From assembly GCF_902459505.1 (NCBI RefSeq), contig NC_047084.1:501901832-501965831 (forward strand): DNA of 64,000 nt. Reading direction: 5' to 3'. The translations under genes and the position numbers were made by a program. Numbering within the stretch: position 1 is the stretch's first letter; each line of letters begins with the position of its first letter. The notes beneath the pieces are model-generated. The model was given only the letters and a program-made list of their open reading frames with translations. It was not told where the DNA came from and searched no databases. This DNA comes from Geotrypetes seraphini (taxonomy: Eukaryota > Chordata > Amphibia > Gymnophiona > Dermophiidae). This document shows positions 11,465-21,439 of this stretch, piece by piece.

Positions 11465-12045
11465 CTAAGAGGCTGTCTGAATTTCTTTTTGTGAAATTGG
11501 TAATTCGAGACTACTTTTCATAAGATCAGGAATTTTAGGCCCCTCAATCAACTGCAGAAACTCTAAACCTTCTTTCTCTTTAGTTAAATAATGCTCAGAA
11601 TACAAGCTTTTATAAAATTTCAAAAATTGTTTTAAAATGTTTCCATTTTGTGAATGAATTATACCATTCTCATCTGTAATCGCCACTATGTTTACTTTCC
11701 TTTTTTTTTTTTAAAAAAAAAAGATAATTAGCTTCCCGTTTTATTCAAGTTTCCATAATACAATGCTTTATGAGATACCAACTCTTTCTTTGCCAACTGT
11801 GAAGAAATCTCATTATTTCTATATTTTGCTTTTAGAAGATTCTGAAAAGTATTTTGTTCCCAATTTAATTTAAATTTTAACTCCAGATCCTTAATATTTT
11901 GTTCCAAGGTCAGAAAATCTTTATTTAGTTGTTTTCTAATATATACTGAATACGAAATTATATGTCCTCTCATGGTAGCCTTAAAGGCATCCCATAAAGT
12001 TTCTATAGAGATTTCTTCCAAAGCATTGATCTGAAAAAATTCATT
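11465..12045 (-). pseudogene. L1 ORF2 remnant, endonuclease-RT linker
   Basis: Two minus-strand readings, separated by a T/A run at about 11700-11720, carry INALEEISIETLWDAFKATM and KEKEGLEFLQLIEGPKIPD. These are typical of the linker before the RT in L1 ORF2. Homology stops at about 12045, where the second L1 copy joins. Confidence 0.65.
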
Positions 12046-12236
12046 TATTTATCCAATTTTTATCATAATTTGCTGTATGGCAATCCCTGTCTTGATGAGC
12101 AAAAGTTTATTATTATTAGAAGAGATTTGACTTTTAGCTCTCATGGAAGTACCAAATAACACAGTGTCATATGATAATACAACCGGATTTTCCAGTAGAT
12201 TATTCACTTGGCCCCAAATGGATTTCCAAAAACTAA

Positions 12237-12397
12237 GGGCTCCTTTTACAAAGGCTCCTTAACGCGTGCAATAGCGTGCATTAAATTCCTGAGTGCGTTA
12301 GCCACTACCGCCTCCTTTTTAGATTTTTGGCTATTTTTATCAGATGTAATTTTGTGCGTGCGCTAAAAGCCCTAGCACACCTTCGTAAAAAAAGCCC
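12237..12397. mobile_element. Harbinger-like MITE, TAA target duplication
   Basis: It begins GGGCTCCTTTTACAAAGG and ends TTCGTAAAAAAAGCCC, with TAA on both sides (12234-12236 and 12398-12400). It interrupts L1 sequence that continues on both flanks. It is the same family as 1372-1559 and 34788-34973. Confidence 0.75.
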
Positions 12398-12596
12398 TAA
12401 GTATCAGAGGACAATAGAATATTAAATGATCTAATGTCCCAACTTCGAGATGACAGTGTCAGCATCTATTAGACTTAGAGCTATCTAATTTCTGTAAACG
12501 AACTGGGGTCCAAACTGCTCTATGTAACAAAGAAAACCAAGTTTGTCTCATAGATGCCGACGCCGCACATCTCATCCTCCAAGCCCAAATTCGTTA

Positions 12597-12716
12597 AGCG
12601 GATGGGTCATCAGAATGCGATCTCTAAGAGGGTAGTTAGGGGGGAGGGTCTATAGAGTGGGCAGACTTGATGGGCTATGGCCCTTTTCTGCCGTCATTTT
12701 TCTATGTTTCTATGTG
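12597..12716 (+). mobile_element. CR1 3' tail fragment inside L1
   Basis: Contains GTGGGCAGACTTGATGGGC, CTTTTCTGCCGTCAT and a terminal TTTCTATG repeat, the same 3' end seen near 36120-36190. L1 homology resumes on both sides, so it is an insertion into the L1. Confidence 0.55.
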
Positions 12717-12804
12717 TCCATTGAGATGCAGTAATTTGATGCTTTATCTCAATGCTGCAAATGTCATGCAGACCAGTCTTTGATTTCTTATTCAAAATTC
12801 CAGA

Positions 12805-15800
12805 CAGTGGCGTACCTAGGAGGGGTGGTGGGGGGGAAGTCTGCCCCGGGTGCACACCCCAAGGGGGTGCACAGTAGAGAGCTGAACGGGGACGACGAGG
12901 GACCTGCAGGGTTCAATACAACTTGAGCCGCGAGGCTCATCTTGTTTTCCTACCTGCCCTGCCGCAGCACACATAGCCGACCAGAAGTCTTCCCTGATGT
13001 CAGCGCTGACGTCGGAGGGAGGGCTTCTGGTTGGCTATGTGTGCTGCAGCAGGGCAGGCAGGAAATAGAAGATGACCTCGCGGCTCGAGCTCCATTTGGA
13101 TGAGAAAGTTGGTAATTTGTTGGCAGATGAGGGCTGGACACGAACTTGGGAGGCAAACGCGGAACACAAAAGGGGGAGAGAGTGCATTTTTGGACACAAG
13201 GCATGACCTTGGGAGAGAGGATGGAGGAAGGGAGGGAAAGAGGTGGGGGAGGGAGTGCATTTTTGGATACAGAAGGCATGAACTTGGGAGAGAGGGTGGA
13301 AGAAGGGAGGGAAAGAAGTGAGGGAGGGAGTGCGTTTTTGGACACAGAAGGCATGAACTTGGGAGAGAGGATGGAGGAAGGCAGGGAAAGAGGTGGGGAG
13401 GGAGTGCGTTTTTGGACACAGAAGGCATGAACTTGGGAGAGAGGAAGGGAGGGAAAGAGATGCTGAGGTGGGGGAGGGAATGCTTTTTTGGACACAGAAG
13501 GCATTGACTTGGGAGGGAAAGAGATGCTGAGGTGAGGGAGGGAATGCGTTTTTGGACACAGAAGGCATGAACTTGGGAGAGAAGAAGGGAGGGAAAGAGA
13601 TGCTGAGGTGGGGGAGTGAATGCGTTTTTGGACACAGAAGGCATGGACTTGGGAGAGAGGAAGTGAGGGAAAGAGATGGTTGTGTACACGGGGAATGGAA
13701 GAAAGGAGAATTTTTGGTCATAGGGAGGGAGTGAGGTACAGATGAGAGGGAGAAATATTGTGGTGGAATGGACAGATTGAAATGGATGCAAGAGGGAGGA
13801 ACGTTGGATATGGTGGTGAAGGGAATGGAGGGAGAGATGTGGCATGGTGCTGGAGAGGGGTGATAGAAGGAGAAATGTTGGGCATGAGAATGGTGGGCAG
13901 GGGCAAAAGTTGAGAAAGGGATAAATGCTGGATCACGGTAAGAGGAACCAATGGACAGCAACAAAAGAATTTGCAGAAGATAGGAAAGTGGAAAAAAGAA
14001 ACTGGGACCAACTTTATAGAAAAATAAGTCTCCAGACAACAAAGGTAAAAAACGAAATTTATTGACTAAAATATGTTAGCTTTGGGAAATGTATATAGCA
14101 GATGTCTTTGTATTGTGTTCAAAAGAAAAGGAAATGCATTTCTGGTTTTATTTCTACAGTGTTGAAGTACTTGCTGACCCTTGCTGTGACTGGTGGGGAT
14201 CCCCAAGCACTGCCAGCAGAGGACCTCCTCTAGAAACGGCCAGAACTCCCCTCCACCAAGCACAGCAGTCGCTGGCAACATCCATGAGCCACTGAGGTGC
14301 CAGCATCTGTGACTCAGGGACGCTACTGCTGCCTGCCAAACTTGGCAAAAGGGACCCCCGGCCAACTGCAAAGGAAGTCCTCAGCTGACAGCTTGGGGAG
14401 TTCTCATCAGCTGAGTATTTATATTTTATATTTACATTAGAGGCTTTGGTAGAAACTCGTTTACAAAGTATGTATTCTTCCCAATTAATATTTCCAAATT
14501 AATAAAGTGTCTTTGCTTATTTGTTAATGGGTCTCTACCAGAGCCTTTAATTCAGTAGCATAATTAAATGAAATAACTATTTCTGAAGTTTATAGGAATG
14601 GGCGGGGATGAAGGGGATTCTTCACAGGGATGGTTGGGGACGGAGGGGATTGCTCGCGGGGACAGGTGGGGACGGAGGGATTCCTCCTGGGGACGGGTGG
14701 GGATGGAGGGATTCCTCATGGGGATGGGTGGGATTTTGGTGGGGACAAGTGGGATTTCTGTCCCTGCACAACTCTCTAGTGCACAGCCGGCCACCCTCCC
14801 TATTCTGCCGCTGCTGCTTTCCTTAACCAGCAGCAGCGGCAGTAAACGGGGGTGTCCATGGGTGCTCACCAGCGTTGCTCATCTTCTGGCCGGCTCCCCT
14901 GCTGAAAGCCACGGGCGTCCGCTGCTTGCGCGATCCACAGCTGCGTTGGAAGCGTTCCCTCTGATGTCAGAGAGAAGGCTTCCGATGCAGCCGTGGATCG
15001 CGCGAAGAGCGGACGCCCATGGATTTCAGCAGGGGAGCCGGCCAGACATGCTGGGCAGGGAAGGGGGAAGGTAGAAATACTGCACAGGCAAGGGGGGAGA
15101 CATTCTGCTGCTGCTGCACCCAATTGGGGAGAGAGAGGGAAGGAGGGAGAAGGAAGACAAGGGAGAGGAACCAGAGATGCCAAGTCCATGGGAGGGAGGG
15201 AAAGGAAAAAAGGAAAGGAGATACCAGACCATGGAGGGGGAGGAAGAGATGCCATTGCATGAGGGAAGGGAAGGAGATAGAGATACCACACCATGGTGTG
15301 GAGTGAGAAGGAAGGAAAGAAGGAAAGGAAAAGAGAAAGAGATAGATGCCAAAGCATAGGGGAGGTGGTGGAGACAGAAAAATGGAGAGAGGTGAAGCTG
15401 TAATGAATCATGTGCAAAGGAGAGAAGGGACTCCAGATATACAGTTTATTGAAGGGACATAGAAAGAGAGAAGATGCCATATGGAAGAGAGGGTGGACAG
15501 TAGATGGAAGGGGCAGAGAGAGTGTGGGCAGTAGATGGAAGTGGTAGAGAGAGAGGGCAGAAGCTGGGTGGAAGGGGCAAAGAGAGGGCAGATTTTGCAT
15601 GGAAGAGATAGAGGAGAAACGCTGTATAGAAAGAAGAGAGCAAAGAGAAGATGATTAAAGAAGAAACGAGAAAAGGTAGAAAGATTTTTTGTTGCTTTAC
15701 TTAGAATCAAGTAGTATTGTAACTGTATTGATAAAAGTTTATAAACAGGAAATGGAAATAAGGCAATTTCCTCAGGACAGGATACCATAACAGCAGTATA

Positions 15801-16394
15801 CTGTACTGTTCTGAAGAAAGATTTGGCCTCTGAAAGCTAATTGAAAAATGGATTAGTCCAATAAAATGGTATTTTCTTATTTCTCATTATTTGTTTTATT
15901 TTTATTTGTTAATTTGTAAAGTGGTGATTGTTATGTATCAGTTTTTTCAAATTTACATCTACTGTCTTTATATTTTGCACAGTATTAGGGGACATGTGTC
16001 ACTGTTTTTGTGGTGTTGTGGTATTGCATTGTATGCAGAGTCTGGTTTCTTGGCGGTTCAGTTTAACTTTTGTCTACATATTTCTATTTTTAGTTTGTGA
16101 TTATTTCATATTGGGCGAGGGTGTATCTCTGTTCTGTGTGCATGAAAAGGACATAGTTTTCAGTTGACATTGACTACAGGATCAATTGACTGTGCGGAAT
16201 CTGGCTTGTTTAGTTTTACAATGTATGTGTTGGTGTTCTAGTGCTCACTGCAGTGTTTAAGATGCTACCTTTTCATAGGTACACTCTTGTTGTGCGATAT
16301 GTGGATTGTTACTAAAAATCATATTTTTGATATAGATGGGGGAGGGTCAAAAAATGATGGGCCCCGGGTGTCAAATATGCTAGGTACGCCACTG
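12805..16394 (+). mobile_element. Non-autonomous hAT element B, CAGTGGCGTACC family, 3.6 kb
   Basis: Termini CAGTGGCGTACCTAGG and GCTAGGTACGCCACTG are inverted. The flanks are ATTCCAGA and AATCCAGA, an 8-bp duplication with one mismatch. Module 1 has a hairpin around TGATGTCAGCGCTGACGTCGG (12950-13066), a 75-bp minisatellite (13195-13700) and ACAACAAAGGTAAAA ending at about 14050. Module 2 has a hairpin with CGGGCGTCCGCTGCTTGCGC arms (14888-15030), a purine array (15040-15660) and AAAAGGTAGAAAG at 15671. The last 500 bp match the ends of elements A and C. It has no transposase; the many overlapping ORFs are array artefacts. Confidence 0.85.
13195..13700 (+). repeat. 75-bp purine minisatellite in hAT element B
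   Basis: About seven units contain GGAGGGAATGCGTTTTTGGA, CACAGAAGGCATGAACTTGG and GAGAGAGGAAGGGAGGG at roughly 75-bp spacing. The same unit forms the larger array at 44963-45605 inside a hAT element with different termini. Confidence 0.85.
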
Positions 16395-16910
16395 AATCCA
16401 GATATTAATTTGTACCGCTGAGCAGCCTGGTTAATCAGGAAGTCCACCTAAAAACATAAGACCGGCAGACTATGCTGATTAGTTAGATTTTTTTCTATTC
16501 AAGAAACCCCTCCTGAATTGCCTGCTTCAACTGCAACCATCTATAATTTTGTGATTTGTTAAGACCAAATTTGTGTTGCAATTGTGAAAAGTCAGGCAGC
16601 TTACCATCTGATAACATCATCCAAAGTACATATACCTGCCTTCATCCAGTGTTTCCAGATGAACTTAAACCCGCCAATTTGAATCTTGTAGTTCAGCCAG
16701 AGGGTCTGACACGTGGATTTATAAATTGGAATAGGTGTTAAATTATTGATAGATTTTAAAGTTTGCCACGTGTCTAATAAAATTCTATTGTCCTTATACA
16801 GTCTAGGTATCTTGATACTTAGAACGTGACCAAAATGCAGTGGAGACCTGAGTTGCCATTCCAACCAAAACGAGTCTGGGAGATTTTCCATGAGCTCAGG
16901 GAGGATCCAG
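16395..16910 (-). pseudogene. L1 ORF2 remnant, second copy
   Basis: The minus strand reads MENLPDSFWLEWQLRSPLHF, RILLDTWQTLKSINNLT and WKHWMKAGICTLDDVI, the post-RT region of L1 ORF2. Homology ends at about 16910 next to the target duplication, so the copy is 5' truncated there. Confidence 0.75.
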
Positions 16911-16926
16911 TAGATATAAGCTTTTG
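16911..16926. repeat. Target-site duplication, right copy (16 bp)
   Basis: TAGATATAAGCTTTTG, identical to 6544-6559. Confidence 0.8.
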
Positions 16927-17740
16927 ATATACTGACAATTTAAACAGAGTTTTTCTAGATCAAGGATGTTTTTTCTGTGGCAGCTGTAGAGCTGTCATAG
17001 AGTTTTTCCAGGTGACAACAATCCCTGGGAAACACTGAGGTCTTTTCTCCGTAATAACTTGGAAGCCCTGTCTACATAATCTCCGGTCTTGGTTTGCTAT
17101 ATGAATTAACTTTCTCCCATCATCTAATCATCCATCTATCTACCCCATCCCATTTTCCATTTCACTCCATCCTTGGAATGTTTTTATCATTCGCTTATTC
17201 CAATATTGCCATCTTTAAGCTAATTCTGTCTGACCTGATGAAAGGGCTGTAGTCTCCAAAAGCTAATCAAAAATATATTTAGTCCAATAGAAAAGTAACA
17301 CCCTTAAATTATTTGTTGTATTTATTATCCTTTATTTCTCTGTATCCTTAAAAAAACAGAAAGACACAAAGACGACACCTAATAAACAATATAACCTGTT
17401 TCTCCCCTTGAAGGTAGGACTGTACAACAGGCATACTTTTCTGGAAATTACTTGGCCTTGGAACAACATTTTCTTTATATCCTCTGGTTAAAGCTGCTCT
17501 GCTGGTTCCAGGACAAGACCCAAGTCCTGCTACTTCCTCTGCATCTGTATTCCCAAACTACGGGAGGATATGCTTGTTATTTTGCAGGACTTGTAAATAC
17601 GAGATGCAATTAATGGGGCCTACAAAAAAAGAAGACAGATAGTATCTCCTTCCCATCAGTTTAGCAGAGAGAGTAGCCTGTGTTTCAGAAACAGCTGAAC
17701 AGGCCAAGCCGGAGGAAAGGAGCCTTAATAGCCTTCCTTT
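16927..17740. other. Mainly unique sequence with a short repeat tail
   Basis: At about 17225-17300 there is a dispersed tail with CCTGATGAAAGGGCTG, CCAAAAGCTAATCAAAAA and TTAGTCCAATA. The same tail occurs inside hAT B (15810-15880) and, inverted, inside hAT C (21960-22030). The rest is not recognised. Confidence 0.35.
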
Positions 17741-18410
17741 CCCACCCATGTGTTTATTTAAAAAGAAGCCACCGTGACATCTAATTATTATAAAGGGGCT
17801 TGTAAAGTTAGGCTGGAGTAGACATGATGGTTTTTGAGCACATACAATTTGTGCTTGTGTGAGACGACTTCAAGTTGTGCTTGCATTCCTAAAAATGCAT
17901 CAAATGCAAAGTGCCTGCCAGGGTCCTTTCCCCTTTAGCCTTCGTCTTGACAGTTCTGCACAATTAATGCCCAGATAGCCAATGCAATGGAATGTTTTAG
18001 CAAGAACAACTTTTGGTATTTTGCCTGAGCTCCATATTTATGCTTTCTTTGGCATAATCTGTGTAATTGAGCTCAGTGCGCTGGACGACTGCCAGCATTA
18101 ACACAGAACATGGGCACCGGACTGATTTATCTCTATTCGCATTGACATAATTTCTTCCCCCTCCACCCACAGCCAAACGGACTCAGAGCTCTGCTTGCAT
18201 GCTAAGATGCAGGAATTCCCCTGAAAATAGCTGTGCTGAACCATTGACCATCTTCTCTTTCTCTCTTTTCCTATGTACATGTCTAATATTAAAGTCTAAA
18301 GCCTTTCTTTCGGTTCCATTGCTCATTTTTGCTTATGTGCATTCCGCATGGTTTTCCCTTCCCAGTGGTGCACAGTATGGAGTAAATTTTCAAAAGGTTG
18401 CCAGCATTTA
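17741..18410. other. Repeat-poor block, candidate conserved non-coding DNA
   Basis: It has no repeat family or ORF structure. It contains clustered homeodomain and paired-type cores (CATCTAATTATTATAAA near 17780, GCACAATTAATGCCC near 17957, TGTGTAATTGAGCTC near 18060). It stands out from its transposon-filled surroundings. Conservation is untested. Confidence 0.3.
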
Positions 18411-19310
18411 GGTACTGAGATGAAGTATGCTACACAATATATAATAATACTATAAACTCCTCAACGTTTGCCAAAAGGTGCTTAAAAAGATACAAAAAGA
18501 GAGGCAAAAATGTCAATAAGGACTCTATGAGTGGGTCTATCAGCCAATCACTTCTAGCAAACCAAACCACACTAATAATAAATGTCAATTTAGAGATAGG
18601 ATCGCTCTCAGTGTGAGGTTATTAGCGATGGGAGAACAAACTCCAGCGCTTCCACTTACAAAGGCGAAGGTGAATCACCCCGCCTACACACCATCATCGG
18701 GCGTCCCTAGTGTGCAAAATCAATAGTGCAGAATTAATATAATAAATAAGTCACAAACTGTGAACAAGTGAGAGAGTGAACAAACTGAAAACCCACTCAT
18801 AGAGTCCTCCCCAGCCTGATCCCCAAGATGTAAAATGAAACCACAGCCAACTTAGCTTTTAAAACGAGCCAAATGAAGTCAATGAAAATTGCAGGAGACT
18901 AGAATAGTCATTGGATCAACCGGTTTCGGGTGGAACCCTTCATCAGGATCATATGGCTGGAGCAGAACCGGCTGGGAGGGAAGCAGGAGAGCCCGCAAAG
19001 GCAACTGAACGGGCTTTAAAGCAGATCCAAGATGACATCAAACACTTTCAACCAATAAAAAACGAGAAAAGAAAAGAAAAAAAAAATAAAAATTGTGCAC
19101 TAATTGGCAAGAACAAGAATTTGCATGCACATCTTGCTAGGCACTATTCTATGCAGCTGTGCTTTTAAATTCTTGTTTTGGAATCCAAAAAAGAGGCTGG
19201 CCATGAGTGAGGCATGGGTGGGTCAAGAGTGCTCCAAGAATTTGGGCACAGTATTCTAGAAATTGGGGGATCCATGCCTAATTTAGCCTAACACAAGCAG
19301 TGTCTCACTT
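18411..19310. repeat. Unclassified interspersed repeat with GGTTTCGGGTGGAACCC motif
   Basis: It contains AACCGGTTTCGGGTGGAACC followed by CTTCATCAGGATCAT (about 18918-18950), a signature that recurs in many vertebrate repeat families. No clear termini or coding capacity were seen. Confidence 0.35.
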
Positions 19311-19700
19311 CCAGTTCACCACACAATTGCTTCCCACGTATTCACCTTTATAGGACCCCCAGGGACCCCTGAAGAAGACTTTTTGTCAAAACGCGGACAG
19401 TGTTGGGTCCTGTTTCCCTAGCGGACTAGGTCCTTTAAGGCTTTTATGTGGATAACCTATTTTTTATGTGGATGAATTCATTTTTATGAGGATAAAATTA
19501 TTTTATATGGATGATTTTGGTGTACCTTTGTAACTTTGACTCTTTCAAATAAAGTCCATTTAGGAACATCGTCACTCCACAGAGTTTTTTTGGTTTTCTC
19601 TGGATTTTCTTCTCTGTGGATATCTTGGGGTCAATTCTTTTTGTTTTTTTTGGAACAGGGATTCACATCAGATTTCAATTGGTGTTAAGTGCACATTATA
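19311..19700. repeat. Unclassified repeat with CCTGAAGAAG...AAAACGCGGAC motif and short tandem array
   Basis: CCCTGAAGAAGACTTTTTGT followed by CAAAACGCGGAC (19368-19402) resembles the GAGGAAGATATAGGCTGCCA and AAACACAGACC motif at 26917. At 19441-19530 there are about four units of a 22-24-bp TTTTATGTGGATGA-type repeat. AATAAAG occurs at 19548. Confidence 0.4.
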
Positions 19701-20588
19701 AAGATTAGGTGCGAATCTCGGTACTAAGCACTGTTCTATAAACGGAACCCAATTCGGAGCACCAATTATGGAATAAAACTTAGAGCTCTTTTTTTTTTTT
19801 GGTGCCAATATTTTGACACCATATATAGAATTTGGCTATATGTGGACTCCCTTACTGCTTATTGTTTTAGCTTGGCTCTAAATAAGTGATCCCATAGGTG
19901 TGTTTAGGTAAATGAGTGAAGTAAAATGGAGTGCATATACAGTACTGATTTCCAAATGTACATCATTTCTCCCCACTTGGCTGCCTTCTCAAATACCATG
20001 CTCAATGTACACAGGGTGCTATTAGCATACATATCTTGTGTCTGCTGATTTATAAAAGGAAACAATAAGGGTTGTTTCCTTTGAGAATTTGCTGCACTGT
20101 ATTTATTTATTTTCAAAATTTCTATTCCGCTTAACAACCGAAGCGGATTACAATTATATACACAAACAGAATAAAGTACCCATGTACAATGCATAGTTAT
20201 TAAAACAATGCATAGTTATTAAAATTGCTGCCAGGTGTTTTAATCTGCTTGCCACATACTGTATTTACTGTATATTTCTAACAAGATTCCAAAGCATATT
20301 TGTGACAGAGAAAGATTATCATTTACAGTAGAGATCTCTTGAATATCACAGGTGTCTAAATGCAGAGAACTTGGATATCATCTGCATAGGTAAACATAGA
20401 TTGTGTCAGGGTTAGCAAAGGAGCCAAAAAATGTTGAATAATGTAGGAGATATTATTGAACCTCGAAGGACTTCCGAGCCAAGATTGAAAGGCCTGGGAG
20501 ATGAATTTTGGAATGTAACTGTGTATTGGCGATTTTTATAGATAAGAAAAACAGTCTAATACAGTTATGGTAAGATCAATCTATTTTA
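19701..20588. other. Mostly unassigned sequence with one LINE-tail-like stretch
   Basis: At 20098-20165 the sequence ATTTATTTATTTTCAAAATT, then TTCCGCTTAACAACC and GCGGATTACAATT, resembles antisense L2/CR1 3' ends seen elsewhere in the window. Otherwise nothing is recognised. Confidence 0.35.
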
Positions 20589-20720
20589 AGAACATAAAAA
20601 TAGCCATACTGGGTCAGACCAATGGTCTATTGAGCCCAGTTTCCTGTTTTCAACAGTGGCCAATCTATCCTCCCCCCCTTATACAAATCCACAGTAGAGG
20701 TTTCTACTACGGCCCAGAGC
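20589..20720 (+). repeat. Interspersed repeat, CATACTGGGTCAGACCAATGG type
   Basis: Contains ATAGCCATACTGGGTCAGAC, GGTCTATTGAGCCCAG and ACAGTGGCCAATC, a block I recall as a widespread tetrapod repeat, probably CR1/SINE related. No boundaries were determined. Confidence 0.5.
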
Positions 20721-20754
20721 GCTAAATGCTCCAACACTCATAGAATTCCTATCT

Positions 20755-20900
20755 CCCCCTTTTACAAAACGCTAGCATTTTTTTCACTGGCAGCAGTAAC
20801 AGCTCTGACACTCATAGAATTCCTATGAGCGTTGGAGCTGTTACTGCCATGGTCGGTGCTAAAAAAGAAGCTAGGGGATTTTGCAAAAGGGAGGGTATGT
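20755..20900. mobile_element. Palindromic MITE
   Basis: CCCCCTTTTACAAAACGCTAGC at the left is mirrored by GCTAGGGGATTTTGCAAAAGG at the right. The centre forms a hairpin (GTAACAGCTCTGACACTCATA / TATGAGCGTTGGAGCTGTTAC). Similar palindromes lie inside hAT elements A (8154-8285) and C (23305-23410). Confidence 0.6.
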
Positions 20901-21439
20901 GCGGTAGAGCAGAGTTGGAGGATCTAGAAAGGTTACTGAGTAATTATATGAGTAAGATTGTTGAGTGGATGGAAGAACAGGGTCTAAAACAATGTGGATA
21001 AGACTGAGATCATGTTTGTGGGGAAACCTGATCCTAAATCGCCCAAGAAATTAAAGGTTATTGATGATGTTCTTCCAGTGAATGAGTCAATGATGGTTCT
21101 AGATGTAAAGTTGGATTGTGGCCTCTCAATGAATTTACAAGTTGCAAAAACTGTACAAGCATGTTTTGTGCAAATAAACTTATTGCACCGCGTAAAGCCT
21201 ATGTTGTCTCCTTACGATTTCCGCACAGTAGTTCAGGCAATGGAATTATCTAGACTTGACTATTGCAATGTCCTGTATCTTGGAATAACTAAGACAAGAT
21301 GCAGGGCATTGCAAGTTGTGCAGAATGCTGCAGCAACAATGATAACAGGCGTATCTAAATACGATCACATCTCACCCTGTCTCCAACAATTGTACTGGCT
21401 GCCTGTTGTTTTTAGATCTCAATATAAAGCAATAATGAT

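Larger units (their letters stand above)
6560..16910 (-). mobile_element. Compound antisense L1 locus, interrupted by two hAT elements
   Basis: On the minus strand the L1 ends with a short A tail at about 6566-6575. Moving 5', it shows a 3' UTR, the ORF2 C-terminal region (7036-7299), the post-RT region (9804-10154), the RT (10222-11433) and the endonuclease-RT linker (11465-12040). Beyond about 12045 a second, diverged L1 segment starts again from the C-terminal region (12045-12800) and runs to the post-RT region (16395-16910). The two copies of the post-RT region (LLDTWKTIKFIEKLT versus LLDTWQTLKSINNLT) differ too much to be a recent duplication. Later insertions are hAT at 7460-9754, a MITE at 12237-12397, a CR1 tail near 12597-12716 and hAT at 12805-16394. 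All reading frames are broken. Confidence 0.75.
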
